Shown here in pieces: positions 25,850 to 34,228 of a DNA stretch of 64,000 bases (position 1 is its first letter; each line of letters opens with the position of its first letter). The position numbers were made by a program, and so were the translations under genes. This stretch comes from Sulfurifustis variabilis (lineage in GTDB: Bacteria; Pseudomonadota; Gammaproteobacteria; Acidiferrobacterales; Sulfurifustaceae), in NCBI RefSeq assembly GCF_002355415.1, contig NZ_AP014936.1:2418001-2482000 (forward strand), written 5' to 3'. The notes beneath the pieces were generated by a model. It was not told the origin of the DNA. It did no database searches and saw only the letters and a program-made list of their open reading frames with translations.

Positions 25850-27163
25850 ATGAGAATCGGGAGGGCGGTACTCACGGCCGTCCTTGCGGTGGCCGCGGGC
25901 TATGGGGCCGCGAAGGGTTACGTCTACTACAAGACCCGCGCGGTGGTGGAACGTGCGATCGAGCTCGCCGCAATCCTGGGGGAGATCGAGTACGGAACCA
26001 TCAGTTCGACACTCCATACCGGCACGGTGCAGGTCGAACGCCTGACCTTCGAGGCAACGGGCGTGCCCGACACCGTGACCATCCGCACGCTGTCGCTGAG
26101 CACCGGCAACTTCATGGGTCTGTTGAACCTGGCCCGGCAGTCCGGCGGCAAGGAGCCGCCCGCGGCGTTGAGCGTACGTTTCGATGACCTGAACGTCGCC
26201 ACCGACGGCGCTCTTCTGCGGCTCGCCGATCGCTTGTCGCAGACCGCCGCCGCCTCGGCCGGCGTGCCGCAAACGAACCCGAATTGCGGCCATCAACCCA
26301 CCGAGGGGTTTGCCATCCTCTCCCGTCTGGGCTACGAGGCGCTCACGGCCGACGGCGAGATCAGCTACCGACTCGATCGCGCCTCCGGCAACCTGGTCCT
26401 CGACACCGGCTTCGAAGTGGACGACATGGTGCGGGTGAAGACACGCATGGTCCTCGCCGCCGGCAACGGCATCCCGGATTTCTCCGGACCTCCCGCACTG
26501 AAGGAGCTCGACCTGCGCTACAAGGACCTCGGATACAAGGATCGCCTGAGACGGTTTTGCACGCAGGCGGCAAAGATCGGCGACGCCGCGTACGTGCAGG
26601 CGGAGCTCGATTACGGCATGTTCAGCCGCCAGTTTGGTATCGTGCCGGGCCCCGGCCTGCGCGAGGCTTACCGCAACTTCCTCGAGACGCCGAACGCGGA
26701 GTGGCACGTGGTGCTCAGGCCCAACGAGGGTTTCGATCCGCGCGGGATCAGTTTGTATCGGCCCGAGGACGTGCTCTGGCAGCTGAACGCGGCGCTCGCC
26801 GTCAACGACAGGGCGATCGAGGATCTCAGTTTCCGGTACGGAGAGCCGCCACCCGTGCGCCCGGCTCCGGAACCGCCGAGGGAAATCGCCGCGCCAGCGA
26901 GCCCGCTGCGGGCGCCGTCCGGTCCCCCCGTGCGCATCGACCGACCGCCAACCGAACAACCGTACCGAACCATCCCGGTCGGCGAGCTCGGGCGCTATCT
27001 CCATCACTACGTGCGCTTGCAGGAGCCCGGCCGGCAACCTCGCGAAGGCGTACTCACCGACGTCACGGGCGGCGTCGCGCTGGTGGAGCGCCGTTACGAC
27101 ACGGGCAAGATCACCGTCAAGGTTCCTCTCCGGCGAATCGCGCAGGCCGAAGTGCGGCGCTGA
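25850..27163 (+). CDS. Membrane-anchored/exported protein with Pro-rich linker, unknown function
   Basis: A 437-residue protein with an N-terminal hydrophobic segment (VLTAVLAVAAGYGAAKGYVY) that acts as a membrane anchor or signal. Residues about 40-310 are beta-rich with VEYG/LTFEATG-type strands resembling envelope proteins of the AsmA/DUF945 kind, though no match is certain. A proline-rich linker (about 325-365) leads to a small C-terminal beta-rich domain (YRTIPVGELGRYLHHYVRL onwards) resembling an SH3-like barrel. The next gene, mtnC, is in the same orientation 77 bases on, with its own ribosome-binding site. Function unknown. Confidence 0.65.
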   Translation: MRIGRAVLTAVLAVAAGYGAAKGYVYYKTRAVVERAIELAAILGEIEYGTISSTLHTGTVQVERLTFEATGVPDTVTIRTLSLSTGNFMGLLNLARQSGGKEPPAALSVRFDDLNVATDGALLRLADRLSQTAAASAGVPQTNPNCGHQPTEGFAILSRLGYEALTADGEISYRLDRASGNLVLDTGFEVDDMVRVKTRMVLAAGNGIPDFSGPPALKELDLRYKDLGYKDRLRRFCTQAAKIGDAAYVQAELDYGMFSRQFGIVPGPGLREAYRNFLETPNAEWHVVLRPNEGFDPRGISLYRPEDVLWQLNAALAVNDRAIEDLSFRYGEPPPVRPAPEPPREIAAPASPLRAPSGPPVRIDRPPTEQPYRTIPVGELGRYLHHYVRLQEPGRQPREGVLTDVTGGVALVERRYDTGKITVKVPLRRIAQAEVRR

Positions 27164-27240
27164 CGCAGGCAGGCGCGCCGGCGCTTGCCCCCTCTGCGGC
27201 TTCGATTTAAGGTCGACGCCCGGCTCCCGGAGGACCGCTC

Positions 27241-27915
27241 GTGATCCAGGCGATCGTGACCGACATCGAGGGCACCACGTCCTCTCTCTCGTTCGTGAAG
27301 GACGTGCTCTTTCCGTATGCGCGCAGCCGCATGGCCTCATTCGTGCGGGAACACGGGCGCGAGCCGGAGGTGGCACGGCAGCTGGTCGAGGCCCGACATG
27401 CGGCCGGCGTTTCCCTGGACGATGACGGCCTCGTGGCACAGCTCGTGCGGTGGATCGACGAAGACCGCAAGATCACGCCGCTCAAGGCACTGCAGGGGCT
27501 CATCTGGGAGCAGGGCTACCGCCGCGGAGACTTCCAGGGTCACGTCTACCCCGACGCGGTCGAGCGACTGCGCGCCTGGCACCGGCGCGGGTTGAGGCTG
27601 TGGGTCTACTCCTCGGGCTCCGTCAAGGCGCAGCGGCTCCTCTTCGCGCATACCCCCTACGGCGACCTGACGCCGCTCTTCAGCGGCTACTTCGATACGA
27701 CCGTGGGCCCCAAGAGGGAGACGGAATCGTACCGCCGGATCGCACAGGCGTTGGGGTCGCCGCCCGAGCGCATCCTGTTCTTGTCCGACGTGAAGGAAGA
27801 GCTCGATGCCGCCGCCGCCGCGGGATTCGCCGTGTGCTGGCTGATCCGGGACGGCGACGCGCCGGCCCGCCCCGCTCATCCGGTTGCGCGCAGCTTCGAC
27901 GAGATCGAACCCTAG
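27241..27915 (+). CDS. mtnC: Acireductone synthase (enolase-phosphatase E1)
   Basis: A 224-residue HAD-superfamily enzyme of the methionine salvage pathway that converts 2,3-diketo-5-methylthiopentyl-1-phosphate to the acireductone. D8 and E10 of VTDIEGTTSSLSFVKDVLFP form the characteristic DxE motif; LWVYSSGSVKAQRLLF and GPKRETESYRRIA follow, with FLSDVKEELDAA as the acidic motif. The start is GTG at 27241, with GGAGGA about 6 bases upstream. Its stop overlaps the stop of the convergent DUF3047 gene by four bases. No other methionine-salvage gene is visible here. Confidence 0.95.
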   Translation: MIQAIVTDIEGTTSSLSFVKDVLFPYARSRMASFVREHGREPEVARQLVEARHAAGVSLDDDGLVAQLVRWIDEDRKITPLKALQGLIWEQGYRRGDFQGHVYPDAVERLRAWHRRGLRLWVYSSGSVKAQRLLFAHTPYGDLTPLFSGYFDTTVGPKRETESYRRIAQALGSPPERILFLSDVKEELDAAAAAGFAVCWLIRDGDAPARPAHPVARSFDEIEP

Positions 27916-28799
27916 CCGCCGCGCAGCGTGCGGTCGGGCTCGGCCTGGAGAATCTCCGGACGCTCCCGCAGTCGCCGGCGCAACTCGTCCGGAGATGCGC
28001 CATCCGTCGCGCGCACGCGCAGCACGTGCGCCCCGGCCGACAGCGGCCGGACGTACTCGATCTCGGCGTGGACGGCGCGCCCGACCGCGCTCAGCGCTTC
28101 GGCGCTGTTCGGATCGACGCCGGGCGCAAAGCGCACGATCAGCCGCGCGAGCGGCCCGCCGGAACCGTCGGCGTCGAAGTAGATGTCTCCATAGTACGCC
28201 CGCGCCTCGCCGCCGCTGTTGTCGGTATCCGTCATGATCGCGACCGCATCGATATGGCGCACGTCCATCCCGAAGAGCGCCTTGAAGTCCTCGCGCACGT
28301 CGCGTCGCTCGTTTACCCAGCGGCCGGCGAGCGCGTCGCCGGAGCGCACGGCGATCATTCGGGCGTTGGCCGTGAAGGCGTTCGGCCAGGTCGCGCCCTG
28401 GGGAAGGCGGCTCGCCCAGACATAGTTCACGGCGCGGGTGTTCCAGAAGAACACGCCGCCCGAAACCACCACGTACACGCGGGCCGCGTAGTCGTCGCCC
28501 GCCCGCGTGGTCTCGTCGAGATCGCCGAGGGTGCGCTCGATGCGCCACGACCAGTGCAGGTACGGCGTCTGCGCGAGATCGATCCGCACCCTCTTGTAGA
28601 GCCCGGAGGCCGCCTCGCGGCTGTGGGCCGCGAGCGCCCGCGTGCCGGCGATCTCGTTCGGCCGATACTCGGTCCTCCCCTTGAACTGCTTCTCCTCCCA
28701 CCCGTCCAGCTCGCCGCGCGAGAACGCGCCGACCGTCACGCGCGCGTCGGCCGCGAGCCCGGTGGCGGCGATCAGCGCCATCGCGATCATCAGCCTCAT
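27912..28799 (-). CDS. DUF3047 protein with C-terminal protease-prodomain-like segment
   Basis: A 295-residue exported protein (signal MRLMIAMALIAATGLAADA). Residues about 22-212 match DUF3047 (PYLHWSWRIERTL, DDYAARVYVV, TRAVNYVWASRLP, IDAVAIMTDTDNSG). Residues about 217-295 (LARLIVRFAPGVDPNSA.., AGAHVLRVRATDGASPDEL, ERPEILQAEPDRTL) closely resemble the pro-domain of secreted subtilisin-type (S8) proteases, yet no protease domain follows. The start ATG overlaps the upstream lipoprotein stop as ATGA, so the two are translationally coupled. The fusion and its role have not been described to my knowledge. Confidence 0.8.
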   Translation of the reverse strand: MRLMIAMALIAATGLAADARVTVGAFSRGELDGWEEKQFKGRTEYRPNEIAGTRALAAHSREAASGLYKRVRIDLAQTPYLHWSWRIERTLGDLDETTRAGDDYAARVYVVVSGGVFFWNTRAVNYVWASRLPQGATWPNAFTANARMIAVRSGDALAGRWVNERRDVREDFKALFGMDVRHIDAVAIMTDTDNSGGEARAYYGDIYFDADGSGGPLARLIVRFAPGVDPNSAEALSAVGRAVHAEIEYVRPLSAGAHVLRVRATDGASPDELRRRLRERPEILQAEPDRTLRGG

Positions 28800-30289
28800 C
28801 GGGCGGTCCGAGCCACCGGCACGAAGAGCGCGTCGAGGAGATCGGGATCGTCGAAGTGACGCCGGCCCACGAAGGCGGTCGCGTGGTGGCCCCACTGACG
28901 CATCGCCCCCGGCGCCGGTACCCCCATTGGCCAGATCACCCAGCGCTCGGCGCGCGAGGTGCCGGGCACGATGCCGTCGGGAGCGAACAGGCTGCGCCGC
29001 GTCCCGTCCGGGCGCGGAAGCGAGCGCAGTGCGTCGTAGTGGTCGAGCCGGTAAGGCACGCCTTGCGCGCCGCGCGTCGCGTAAACGCGTTCGATGTAGT
29101 GCGTGCCGTGCGCGATGCGGATCACCGCGCGCTCGCCGGCACCCAGCGCCGGGGCCTGCTGCGGCACGAGCGGTGGCTCGAGCGCGCCGCGGTCGAGCTC
29201 GGGGCGAAGCGCGAGGGCGGATGTCGGGAAGAACATGTGATAGCAGCCGCAGTTGTGCATCGCGTCGTAGAGCAAGGGCCGTCCATCTCGCCCGAGCGTC
29301 ACCCGCCACGTGAGCCCGTCCAGGTGCCCACTCAGGATGTCGAACCGTCCGGCCGGCGGGCGCGCGGGAAACCAGACGACGTAGTTGAGTTGCAGCAGCG
29401 CCGTGCCCTCGTGGCGCACGTGCGAGGCGAGTCGATAGACGACGGGATCGTTCGTATCGATTTGCGGGCGTGGATCTTCCTCCCAGACGGGCGCCCCGGG
29501 CCGGTCGTCCCGGGAGACCACGTCGATCTCCAGAACGGGCGCGAAGTGCTCGAAGAGGCGGTCCATCTCGGCCGGACCGGGATCGGGTATCCCGAGCGGG
29601 TCGCGCGGGACGCGGGCAAGCAGCGCGGCGATATCGTCGTCCGACAGCATGCGCGCGTCGGACGGCCGATACCGGGTCAGGTCGCCGCGGCGGGGCAGCC
29701 GATCGAGCGGACGCCCGAAGTCGGCGCGCGTCTGCGCGTGATAGTCGGCGATGCCGTGCCCGACGAAGATCGACGAGAGCGGGTAGAACCCGAGAGCCCG
29801 CCATGCCGTCCGGTACTCGTCCGCGACCTTGGCGGCCGGCGGCAGGGATGCCCGCGCATTCGGATCACCGGCGATCTGCGAGAACAGCCTTTCCGCGCAT
29901 GACTCCACCCGTGTCTCCAGCGTTTCGACGCCGGGAAGCGGGTCCGCCAGGCGACTGCGCTCGCTCTGAGGCAGGTTCGCGAGCTCGGCCCGGCGGGCGC
30001 GCGCATCGAGGGCGCGGAGACGCCCGATCCACGCCGTCTCGGCGGCCGGCTTCTCCAGATCATTGCCATGTGACGCCAGCCAGCGATCGGTGCGCAGTGG
30101 CCGGAACCCCGGGATCCTCGCCGCCTGGGCATCCCCGACACCGCTGCGTTCGACGGCGGCATCGACGGCGGCGAGCAGTTCCGCGCAACCGCTCTCGCCC
30201 GCTGCCGCGACCCTCTCGACGGCCGACGTCGCGCACCCCGCGACCAGCATGGCCATCAGCAGTCCCGACAGGAATGCCGCCGATCTCAT
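28796..30289 (-). CDS. Large lipoprotein of unknown function
   Basis: A 497-residue predicted lipoprotein with the lipobox LVAGC placing the modified cysteine at residue 19. The mature protein is soluble, with Trp/His-rich blocks such as DAMHNCGCYHMFFPTSAL and IRIAHGTHYIERVYATRG that suggest a folded domain with possible metal or ligand binding. Four cysteines occur in the mature part. It is transcribed with the DUF3047 protein downstream through an ATGA overlap and is divergent from the ferritin-like/VIT gene. No family name is recognised. Confidence 0.75.
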   Translation of the reverse strand: MRSAAFLSGLLMAMLVAGCATSAVERVAAAGESGCAELLAAVDAAVERSGVGDAQAARIPGFRPLRTDRWLASHGNDLEKPAAETAWIGRLRALDARARRAELANLPQSERSRLADPLPGVETLETRVESCAERLFSQIAGDPNARASLPPAAKVADEYRTAWRALGFYPLSSIFVGHGIADYHAQTRADFGRPLDRLPRRGDLTRYRPSDARMLSDDDIAALLARVPRDPLGIPDPGPAEMDRLFEHFAPVLEIDVVSRDDRPGAPVWEEDPRPQIDTNDPVVYRLASHVRHEGTALLQLNYVVWFPARPPAGRFDILSGHLDGLTWRVTLGRDGRPLLYDAMHNCGCYHMFFPTSALALRPELDRGALEPPLVPQQAPALGAGERAVIRIAHGTHYIERVYATRGAQGVPYRLDHYDALRSLPRPDGTRRSLFAPDGIVPGTSRAERWVIWPMGVPAPGAMRQWGHHATAFVGRRHFDDPDLLDALFVPVARTAR

Positions 30290-30394
30290 GGTGGACCTTG
30301 CCTGTGCCCCGATGGGGGTTACAGTATAGGACGAGCGGCGATCGCGGACCTAGTCGCTTCGGCCCCTGCCCGCCGCCTTTCACGGAGAGCGATC

Positions 30395-31486
30395 GTGAGC
30401 ACCCCGGCCCTTGTCGAGCTCGCTCAGGAGTTCTATCGCGACGAGCTGCAGGATCACGCCACGTACACGGCGCTGGCCGGCAACGAGCGGAACCCGCAGC
30501 TGCGCGAGACGCTCGCGCGCATCGCGGGAATGGAGCTGAAGCACTCGCGCTTCTGGCGGCGTCTGCTGGAATCCCGCGGGATCGAGGCGCCGTCCTACAC
30601 ACCGGGCGCCCTCCGGCTCCGGCTCGTTCGATTCTTCCAGCGCTTCCTGAATTCGGCCTTTCTCGTCTCGATACTCGAGCTCGGGGAATCGAGCGCTTTC
30701 GCGAAGTACCTCGATTGCCTGCACACCGCGAAGCTCGACGATCGCGAGCGCTCGGAGCTGCGGGCGATCGTGCTCGACGAGATTGAACACGAGATCACGT
30801 TCCGCGACCAGTCGCGGCGGCTTGGCCTCGGCAACGTGCGCGATTACGTGCTCGGCATGAACGACGGGCTGGTCGAGATCCTCGGCGCGGTCACCGGGCT
30901 GTCCGCGGTGTACGCCGGAAACCCGCTGATCGTCGGCGTGAGCGGTCTCGTGGTCGGCGTGGCCGGAGCCATGTCGATGGGCATCGGCGCCTATGTCTCG
31001 GTGCGTTCCCAGCGCCAGGTCAACGAGGGTCTGCGGGAACGCATGGAGATTCTGTTCGACGTCGCCCCGCAGCGCGCGGTGGACGAGTATCAGGACAAAC
31101 TGGCGGAGTCGGGCGTCCCGGATGCCACCGCGCACGAGATTGCGCGCCGCGTCGGCGCCAACCGCGACGCCATCGCCCGGCTGCTGCTGCCCGAGACGAC
31201 CGAGAACGAGCTGCGTTCGGGGCTCTTTACCGGCTTCGCGTACCTCGCGGGAGTCGCGTTCCCGGTCGTGCCTTACTTCTTCGCCGCGAGCGCGTTCCAT
31301 GCGCTCGCCTTCTCCGTTCTGCTTGCCGGCCTCGCGCTCGCCGCTTCGGCGGCGGTCGTGTCCGTCCTCTCCGGCATCTCCCTGAAGCACAAGGTCCTGG
31401 AGATGATCGTGGCGGGCTTCTCGGCGGCGGGTATCGCCTATCTCTTCGGTTGGGTGATGCGGTCGCTGACCGGGATCGAGCTCTAA
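30395..31486 (+). CDS. Ferritin-like domain fused to VIT1/CCC1 metal transporter
   Basis: A 363-residue protein with two parts. The N-terminal region (about 1-138) is a ferritin-like/erythrin four-helix domain with iron-binding ligands E17, E47xxH50, E95 or E98, and E129xxH132. The C-terminal region (about 145-363) is a VIT1/CCC1-type Fe2+/Mn2+ transporter with glycine-rich helices (YVLGMNDGLVEILGAVTGLS, GVAGAMSMGIGAYVSV) and three or more further TM segments at the end. The likely role is iron or manganese sequestration or efflux. The start is GTG at 30395 with CGGAGAG upstream. Confidence 0.9.
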   Translation: MSTPALVELAQEFYRDELQDHATYTALAGNERNPQLRETLARIAGMELKHSRFWRRLLESRGIEAPSYTPGALRLRLVRFFQRFLNSAFLVSILELGESSAFAKYLDCLHTAKLDDRERSELRAIVLDEIEHEITFRDQSRRLGLGNVRDYVLGMNDGLVEILGAVTGLSAVYAGNPLIVGVSGLVVGVAGAMSMGIGAYVSVRSQRQVNEGLRERMEILFDVAPQRAVDEYQDKLAESGVPDATAHEIARRVGANRDAIARLLLPETTENELRSGLFTGFAYLAGVAFPVVPYFFAASAFHALAFSVLLAGLALAASAAVVSVLSGISLKHKVLEMIVAGFSAAGIAYLFGWVMRSLTGIEL

Positions 31487-31959
31487 TCGCGGTTCAGCGC
31501 CCGCTTCTCGTACGTCCCCATCAGCTCAGCCTGCGCGAGCACGTGCCCGCGCATCGCCGCCTCGAGTTTCGCCTTCGTCGGTCCGCCGAGATCCCCGAGC
31601 ACGGTGTCGAGGGCGTAAAGCTTGAAGAAATAGCGATGCCGGCCGATCGGCGGACACGGACCCCCGTAACCGGCGCGCGACCAGTCGTTGATACCCTCCC
31701 GCGTTCCCGCCGGCAGCTCGTTGACGCCTTCGCCCAGCCCGGAGACGTTCGGGGGAAGATCGTAGAGAACCCAGTGCACCCACACGCGTTTGGGTGCTCG
31801 CGGGTCCGGGGCGTCGGGGTCGCCCACGATGAGCACGAGGCTTCGCGCGGCGGCCGGGACCTCCGACCAGGCGAGCGGCGGCGAGACGTCGGCGCCCTCG
31901 CAGGTGTAGGCCGCCGGAATCGAATCGTGGTGGCGAAATGCGGTCGAGCTGAGCTTCAT
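31483..31959 (-). CDS. YbhB/YbcL family (PEBP-like) protein
   Basis: A 158-residue protein of the phosphatidylethanolamine-binding-protein superfamily. Motifs include IPAAYTCEGADVSPPLAWS, LIVGDPDAPDP, VHWVLYDLPPN, GINDWSRAGYGGPCPPIGRHRY and FKLYALD. No signal peptide is seen. The start is fixed by AAGGAGGT three bases before the ATG at 31957-31959. The molecular function in bacteria is uncertain. It lies 25 bases downstream of the channel gene on the same strand, so cotranscription is likely. Confidence 0.93.
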   Translation of the reverse strand: MKLSSTAFRHHDSIPAAYTCEGADVSPPLAWSEVPAAARSLVLIVGDPDAPDPRAPKRVWVHWVLYDLPPNVSGLGEGVNELPAGTREGINDWSRAGYGGPCPPIGRHRYFFKLYALDTVLGDLGGPTKAKLEAAMRGHVLAQAELMGTYEKRALNRD

Positions 31960-31984
31960 GGGACCTCCTTGTTCGTGCACCCCC

Positions 31985-33685
31985 TCACGGGGGACGGCGG
32001 GCGAGCCGGCGCCAGATCCATCCCTCCGGCGGCACTTCCCCGTGCCCAATGTAATACAGCGTACCGCGATCGAGGAGAGCGCGCTGCATGCGGACGCGCG
32101 CCCGCGAGGCGCCGGCGAACAGAAGCCGATCGCCCGCCTGCAGCACGAGACCCTCCTCCGGCAGCAGCTGCTCCTCGCCGACGCGCTGAAGCATAAGCGC
32201 CAGTCCGGGGAGGCGCTCCGAGCGTGCGCGCGGATCGCGCAGCAGGTCGCCGATGTGCACGACCCGGCCTTCGGCGATCGCCTCGTGCACCGCGGGCGCG
32301 TCCGAAGGCGTGATCTCGACCGCCCACACGTCCGGGGTCAGCCCGCCGGCCAGGGGTTCCAGCCGCGCGATCAGCTGCCGCGCCCAGTCGTTGCTCTGGT
32401 GGCGGGCGAGCCGCAGGAACTCGTTGAGCAGCGGCGTGACGAGGAGCACCAGGATGCGGGCCGCAATGACACGGGAACGCTGCATCACCAGGTCGAGGCC
32501 GGCTGCCTCGAAGACCGCGTCGTTCTTGCGCGAGTTCTGGCGCGCGACCAGAAAAAGCCGCGGGTTCAGCTCGCGCGCCGTGACGATGATCGAGAGGTTG
32601 TTCGCGTCGTCATCGGTGCCCGCGACGATTCCGACCGCGCGCTCCACGTGAGCGGCGCGCAGCGTCACGGCCTCCGTGCCCCGGCCGACCACGGTATCCT
32701 CGGGGGCCTGCGTGCGCTCGGGTTCCTTCTCCACGATCACCGTCGGCACCCCCTGGTACTTGAGGAACCGGTCCACGGCCTTGCCGAACCGGCCGAACCC
32801 GCACAGCACCCAGGTCCCGCGCGGCGGATCGAGCCGCGGCGGAAGCGGCTCGTCGGCGGGCCGCGTGAGCCACTCGTAGACGCTGTCCATGTCGGGCGAA
32901 TGGAGCGCGGTCGCCAGGCGGTCGGCGAAGACGTCGAACGGGACCACGACGGCGTCCGTCCCGAAGGACTCCATGTTGGCCTTGGTCTCGTGCGCGTCCG
33001 CACGGCACACGACCTGGATGCGCGGGTTCAGGAGCTTCGCGGTTATGGCGATGTGGAGGTTGACGCCGTCCGCGTGCGTCAGCGCCACGACGCCCCGGCA
33101 GTACGGGTGTTGCAATCCGGCCATGAGGAGCGTTTCGGGCAAGGCCGCGTCGGCGTTCAAATACGGAACGTGCCGCGGGAGGTTGGCGAAGGAGAGGTCG
33201 GTCAGCCGATCCGGATCGATGTCGACGACCACCGCGTCCAGCTCGTGGCGCGCCATCGCCTCGACGACCAGGCTGCCCGTGTCGCCGTAACCGCAGACGA
33301 CGTAGAACGGCGATGCCCGGCGCCGGACCACGGCCGCGAAACGGTTCTCCCGGATCAGCTGGCGGAAAGCCGGTTCCTGGAACGCGGCGATCAGCGCACC
33401 GATCGCATACAGCCAGGCGATCACGCCGGCGTAGAGCGAGAACATGATCCACAGGCGCTGTGCTTCGGTGAACGGATGCGGCAGCTCGCCGAAACCCGTG
33501 GTCGTGACCGTATAGGTGATCACGTAGAGCGCATGAAAGAAGCTCAGGCGATCGGGTTGACCGCGTTCGTCGATCCCGGGCATCAGGACCAGGCCGAGTA
33601 CCGCAATCGCGTACGAAACGATCAGCACCAGCAGCGGAACGCGCAGCCGGCGCAACACGATGAACAGCGTATTCTTGCGCGCCAT
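31985..33685 (-). CDS. Potassium channel/TrkA-N protein
   Basis: A 566-residue protein with an N-terminal two-TM channel module (about 15-100) that carries the selectivity-filter sequence TTTGFGE at 61-67. Two RCK/TrkA-N Rossmann domains follow, with nucleotide-binding loops CGYGDTG (131-137) and GFGRFG (296-301); TrkA-C-like segments end the protein. It is a K+-selective channel gated by cytoplasmic ligands. The ATG at 33683-33685 lies 5 bases after the stop of the DUF6394 gene, so the two form an operon. A longer frame upstream of this start runs through the DUF6394 gene and is rejected. Confidence 0.9.
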   Translation of the reverse strand: MARKNTLFIVLRRLRVPLLVLIVSYAIAVLGLVLMPGIDERGQPDRLSFFHALYVITYTVTTTGFGELPHPFTEAQRLWIMFSLYAGVIAWLYAIGALIAAFQEPAFRQLIRENRFAAVVRRRASPFYVVCGYGDTGSLVVEAMARHELDAVVVDIDPDRLTDLSFANLPRHVPYLNADAALPETLLMAGLQHPYCRGVVALTHADGVNLHIAITAKLLNPRIQVVCRADAHETKANMESFGTDAVVVPFDVFADRLATALHSPDMDSVYEWLTRPADEPLPPRLDPPRGTWVLCGFGRFGKAVDRFLKYQGVPTVIVEKEPERTQAPEDTVVGRGTEAVTLRAAHVERAVGIVAGTDDDANNLSIIVTARELNPRLFLVARQNSRKNDAVFEAAGLDLVMQRSRVIAARILVLLVTPLLNEFLRLARHQSNDWARQLIARLEPLAGGLTPDVWAVEITPSDAPAVHEAIAEGRVVHIGDLLRDPRARSERLPGLALMLQRVGEEQLLPEEGLVLQAGDRLLFAGASRARVRMQRALLDRGTLYYIGHGEVPPEGWIWRRLARRPP

Positions 33686-33690
33686 CCGGG

Positions 33691-34074
33691 TCAGCGGCGG
33701 GTTGCCGCGATCTCGATGATGAGGAGAACGACCGAGATGGCGTTCGCGAGCAGCGCCCCGCCCGAAAGCGAGACGATCGCCACCATCGCCGAGGTCGTGA
33801 TTCCGGTCCCGGCGATGTGCTCGACGAACGTCCACACGAGGGTCGCGGCGACGAGCTGCAGATCCGCGACCAGGCTGGTCGCGAGCAGCACCGCCCCCAT
33901 CTGGGTGCGGTCGCCGAACTTCAGCACGGTCGCGATGAGACTGACCACGAGCGCGGCGAACAGCTCGTAGACGTTGTGGTGCTCGGGCGTATCGATGTCC
34001 CCGAGGAAGAAACCGAAGTTGAGGGTGAGCGCCAGGACGATAAAGAAGCTGAAGACCACTTTTTCGATGTTCAT
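33691..34074 (-). CDS. DUF6394 family small membrane protein
   Basis: A 127-residue protein with about four hydrophobic helices, opening MNIEKVVFSFFIVLALTLNF and DIDTPEHHN, a sequence I recognise as DUF6394. The family has no assigned function; its position 5 bases upstream of a K+ channel gene suggests it is an accessory membrane subunit, which is inference. It is divergent from the PP2C/kinase-like gene, with about 150 bases between them. Confidence 0.85.
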   Translation of the reverse strand: MNIEKVVFSFFIVLALTLNFGFFLGDIDTPEHHNVYELFAALVVSLIATVLKFGDRTQMGAVLLATSLVADLQLVAATLVWTFVEHIAGTGITTSAMVAIVSLSGGALLANAISVVLLIIEIAATRR

Positions 34075-34228
34075 CGCGTCTCCGGGTTGGTTGTTGTTCT
34101 GGGCTCGAGCGCCGGGTCATGGTAGGCCGAGCCGGCCGGGGCGCGCAAACGAAGCGCTAGGACCGGTCGCCCTGCCGGCCGCCGACTATACTCTGTGCTT
34201 GCGGGCGGGCACCCGTCGAATCGAACCC

